From a virus, in IMG/VR virus record IMGVR_UViG_3300007513_000984, positions 1 to 64,000 of that record: a DNA stretch of 64,000 nt. One strand, 5' to 3'. The position numbers and the translations under genes are program-made. This document shows positions 62,514 through 64,000 of this stretch, piece after piece. The notes below the pieces were generated by a model that had not been told where the DNA came from, did no database searches, and saw only the letters and a list, made by a program, of their open reading frames with translations. Within the stretch, counting starts at the first letter, position 1, and the number at the start of each line of letters is the position of its first letter.

Positions 62514-63143
62514 ATGACCGTTCTTATTGAAAGATTATCACATAATCAAGCAAATGTAAAATCACGTATCGTTGAAAGCGATGATGGTAGCAAGAGTATG
62601 TTCATGGAAGGCATTTTCGTCCAAGGTGACGTTAAGAATGCTAACGAACGAGTATACCCGGTGAGTGAAATCAAAAGAGCCGTGGAATCAGTCCAAGCGA
62701 AAATCAAGGAAGGATTTCCAGTTCTAGGCGAGTGCGACCACCCACCTGAATTGACAGTAAACGTTGACCGTGTTTCACATATAATTGAAAACATGTGGAT
62801 GGATGGTCCGAATGGCTTTGGTAAACTCAAAATTGTTCCTACGCCAATGGGTAACATTATCAGAACACTAATCGAGTCGGGTGCCACTTTAGGTGTCTCA
62901 TCTCGTGGTTCTGGTGAAGTTGACCACGCTGGTAAAGTGAGTAATTATGAGATTATTACAGTCGATATTGTGGCACAGCCAAGTGCCCCGGAAGCATATC
63001 CAAAAGCAATATACGAAGGATTAATGAACATGCAAGGTGGATATGATACATGGAAACTTGCACAAAATGTTCAAAACGACAAATACGCACAAAAATATTT
63101 GTCAAAAGAAATAGTTAAGTTCATTAGAGAACTTAAACTTTAA
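62514..63143 (+). CDS. gp21: Prohead core protease gp21-like
   Basis: 209 residues from the ATG at 62514 with GGAG six bases before it; a TTG at 62502 is less likely. Family motifs are ANERVYP, LGECDHP (catalytic His76), LGVSSRGSG (candidate nucleophile Ser129/Ser130) and VDIVAQPSAPEAYP (Asp151). The serine protease of the U9/herpes-assemblin fold matures the prohead by cleaving core and capsid proteins. It lies between the acidic core protein and gp22, as in T4. Confidence 0.93.
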   Translation: MTVLIERLSHNQANVKSRIVESDDGSKSMFMEGIFVQGDVKNANERVYPVSEIKRAVESVQAKIKEGFPVLGECDHPPELTVNVDRVSHIIENMWMDGPNGFGKLKIVPTPMGNIIRTLIESGATLGVSSRGSGEVDHAGKVSNYEIITVDIVAQPSAPEAYPKAIYEGLMNMQGGYDTWKLAQNVQNDKYAQKYLSKEIVKFIRELKL

Positions 63144-63162
63144 TAAAGAAGGAGAAGTAACA

Positions 63163-64000
63163 ATGGCAAAAAATGAAATCCTTGCTGGGCTACTTGAGTC
63201 AGATGTTTTAAGTGAAGAAGTTTCACAACAAATATCAGAGGCTTGGGAAGCACAAATAAATGAAGCAAGAGAGGAGATAACAGCCGAGTTGCGTGAGGAG
63301 TTCGCACAGAAGTTTGAACACGACAAATCAGTTATTGTAGAAGCAATGGATAACATGCTTAATACTGCAATCAAAACTGAAATGGATGAGTTCAAAGCAG
63401 ACCGTGAGGCTTTAATCGCAGAACGTGTTGCATATAAGAAAGCAATTTCTGAACATGCAAAACTTCTTGAAAGATTCATTACTTCTCAACTAGCAAAAGA
63501 AGTTAAGGAACTGAGAGCCGACCGTGCAAAAGTTAACGAACATTTAGACAGAACTAAAGAGTTTGTTGTTAAACAACTTTCACGTGAACTAGCAGAATTC
63601 CATAACGATAAACGTGATTTAGTAGAAACTAAAGTACGTATGGTAACCGAAGGTAAAGAGATTCTTAATAAAACTAAGGATTCATTTATCAAACGTTCAG
63701 CAGAATTGGTTGAAAAGACAATCAATAAGGCTTTACGTTCTGAATTGGGTGTTCTTAAAGATGACATTCAATCGGCTAAAGAAAACGAGTTTGGCCGTAA
63801 AATTTTTGAAACATTCGCAGGCGAATTCATGACTTCACAATTGAGTGAAGGAACTGAAGTTGCTAAGATTACTAAGAAATTAGAAGATTCGGCTACTAAG
63901 ATTGCGAAGTTGGAAGAAACTATTACTGCAAAAGAAGAAGCCATTACAAGCGCCGAAACTGCACAGAAAGTACTAGAAGACAGAATGGACCGTAAAGAGG
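63163..64000 (+). CDS. gp22: Prohead scaffold core protein gp22-like, 3' end cut by window edge
   Basis: An open frame of 279 residues from the ATG at 63163, preceded by AAGGAGAAG, and running off the window with no stop. Highly helical and charged. Diagnostic blocks are SEHAKLLERFI, REDLAEFHND-like RELAEFHNDKRDLVETKV, and the GRKIFETFAGEFMTSQL segment. Gp22 is the major scaffold around which the capsid gp23 assembles and is degraded by gp21. Confidence 0.92.
   Translation, partial: MAKNEILAGLLESDVLSEEVSQQISEAWEAQINEAREEITAELREEFAQKFEHDKSVIVEAMDNMLNTAIKTEMDEFKADREALIAERVAYKKAISEHAKLLERFITSQLAKEVKELRADRAKVNEHLDRTKEFVVKQLSRELAEFHNDKRDLVETKVRMVTEGKEILNKTKDSFIKRSAELVEKTINKALRSELGVLKDDIQSAKENEFGRKIFETFAGEFMTSQLSEGTEVAKITKKLEDSATKIAKLEETITAKEEAITSAETAQKVLEDRMDRKE

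Noticed and set aside
1-64000. CRISPR array, integrase, transposase or tRNA cluster
   Set aside because: No regular repeat-spacer pattern and no such proteins or cloverleaf structures were found on either strand.

Overview
The window is part of an AT-rich genome of a T4-type contractile-tailed bacteriophage. The evidence is a near-complete set of T4 core-gene homologues: late sigma factor gp55, recombination nuclease gp47/gp46, portal gp20, prohead protease gp21, scaffold gp22, and baseplate proteins gp25, gp6, gp53, gp48, gp5 and gp26. The mix of glycan-modifying genes, radical-SAM genes and T4-type structural genes resembles uncultured aquatic phages related to cyanophages and pelagiphages. 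That host setting is an inference from content. No tRNA, integrase, transposase or CRISPR array was seen.

Layout. (1) 1-2.4 kb: the 3' part of an FG-GAP repeat protein and a convergent SGNH hydrolase. (2) 2.4-25.4 kb: an accessory region. A short plus-strand operon (cupin, C-methyltransferase, NAD-dependent epimerase) converges on a long minus-strand operon. That operon runs from a promoter at 25,432-25,460 down to 4,868. Nearly all its genes overlap by 1-17 bases. It encodes nucleotide-sugar and glycosyltransferase-like enzymes, a DegT-type aminotransferase, a GDP-fucose-synthase-like protein, methyltransferases, an isochorismatase-fold protein and seven radical-SAM enzymes. Six of the seven carry an N-terminal cysteine-rich ('twitch'-like) cluster. 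(3) 25.4-50 kb: minus-strand virion and baseplate genes, including a 2,971-residue protein, interrupted by a plus-strand ClpP gene with its own promoter. (4) 50-54.6 kb: plus-strand gp55, gp47, a short-chain dehydrogenase, gp46 and a small histone-H1-like protein. (5) 54.6-56.2 kb: a hotspot with a promoter-to-terminator small RNA candidate, a small membrane protein, a GIY-YIG-type nuclease and a roughly 480-nt structured RNA candidate with two possible pseudoknots. (6) 56.2-57.2 kb: gp26 with a textbook -1 frameshift site joining it to a second reading frame. (7) 57.3-64 kb: a tape-measure candidate and the head-assembly block (portal, two prohead-core-type proteins, protease, scaffold), running off the right edge.

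Two promoter classes recur. The first is sigma-70-like: TTGACA/T, a 17-18 base spacer and mostly an extended -10 of the form TG-T-TAnTAT. It precedes clpP, gp55, the small RNA, the large RNA, gp20 and the radical-SAM operon. The second is a T4-late-like octamer (G/T)ATAAATA, upstream of virion genes. It fits the gp55 late sigma factor encoded here.

The observations most worth following are the large structured RNA, the gp26 frameshift signal, the seven-member radical-SAM array and the stand-alone small RNA. All function calls come from reading translated sequence and motif recognition. No database search was run.
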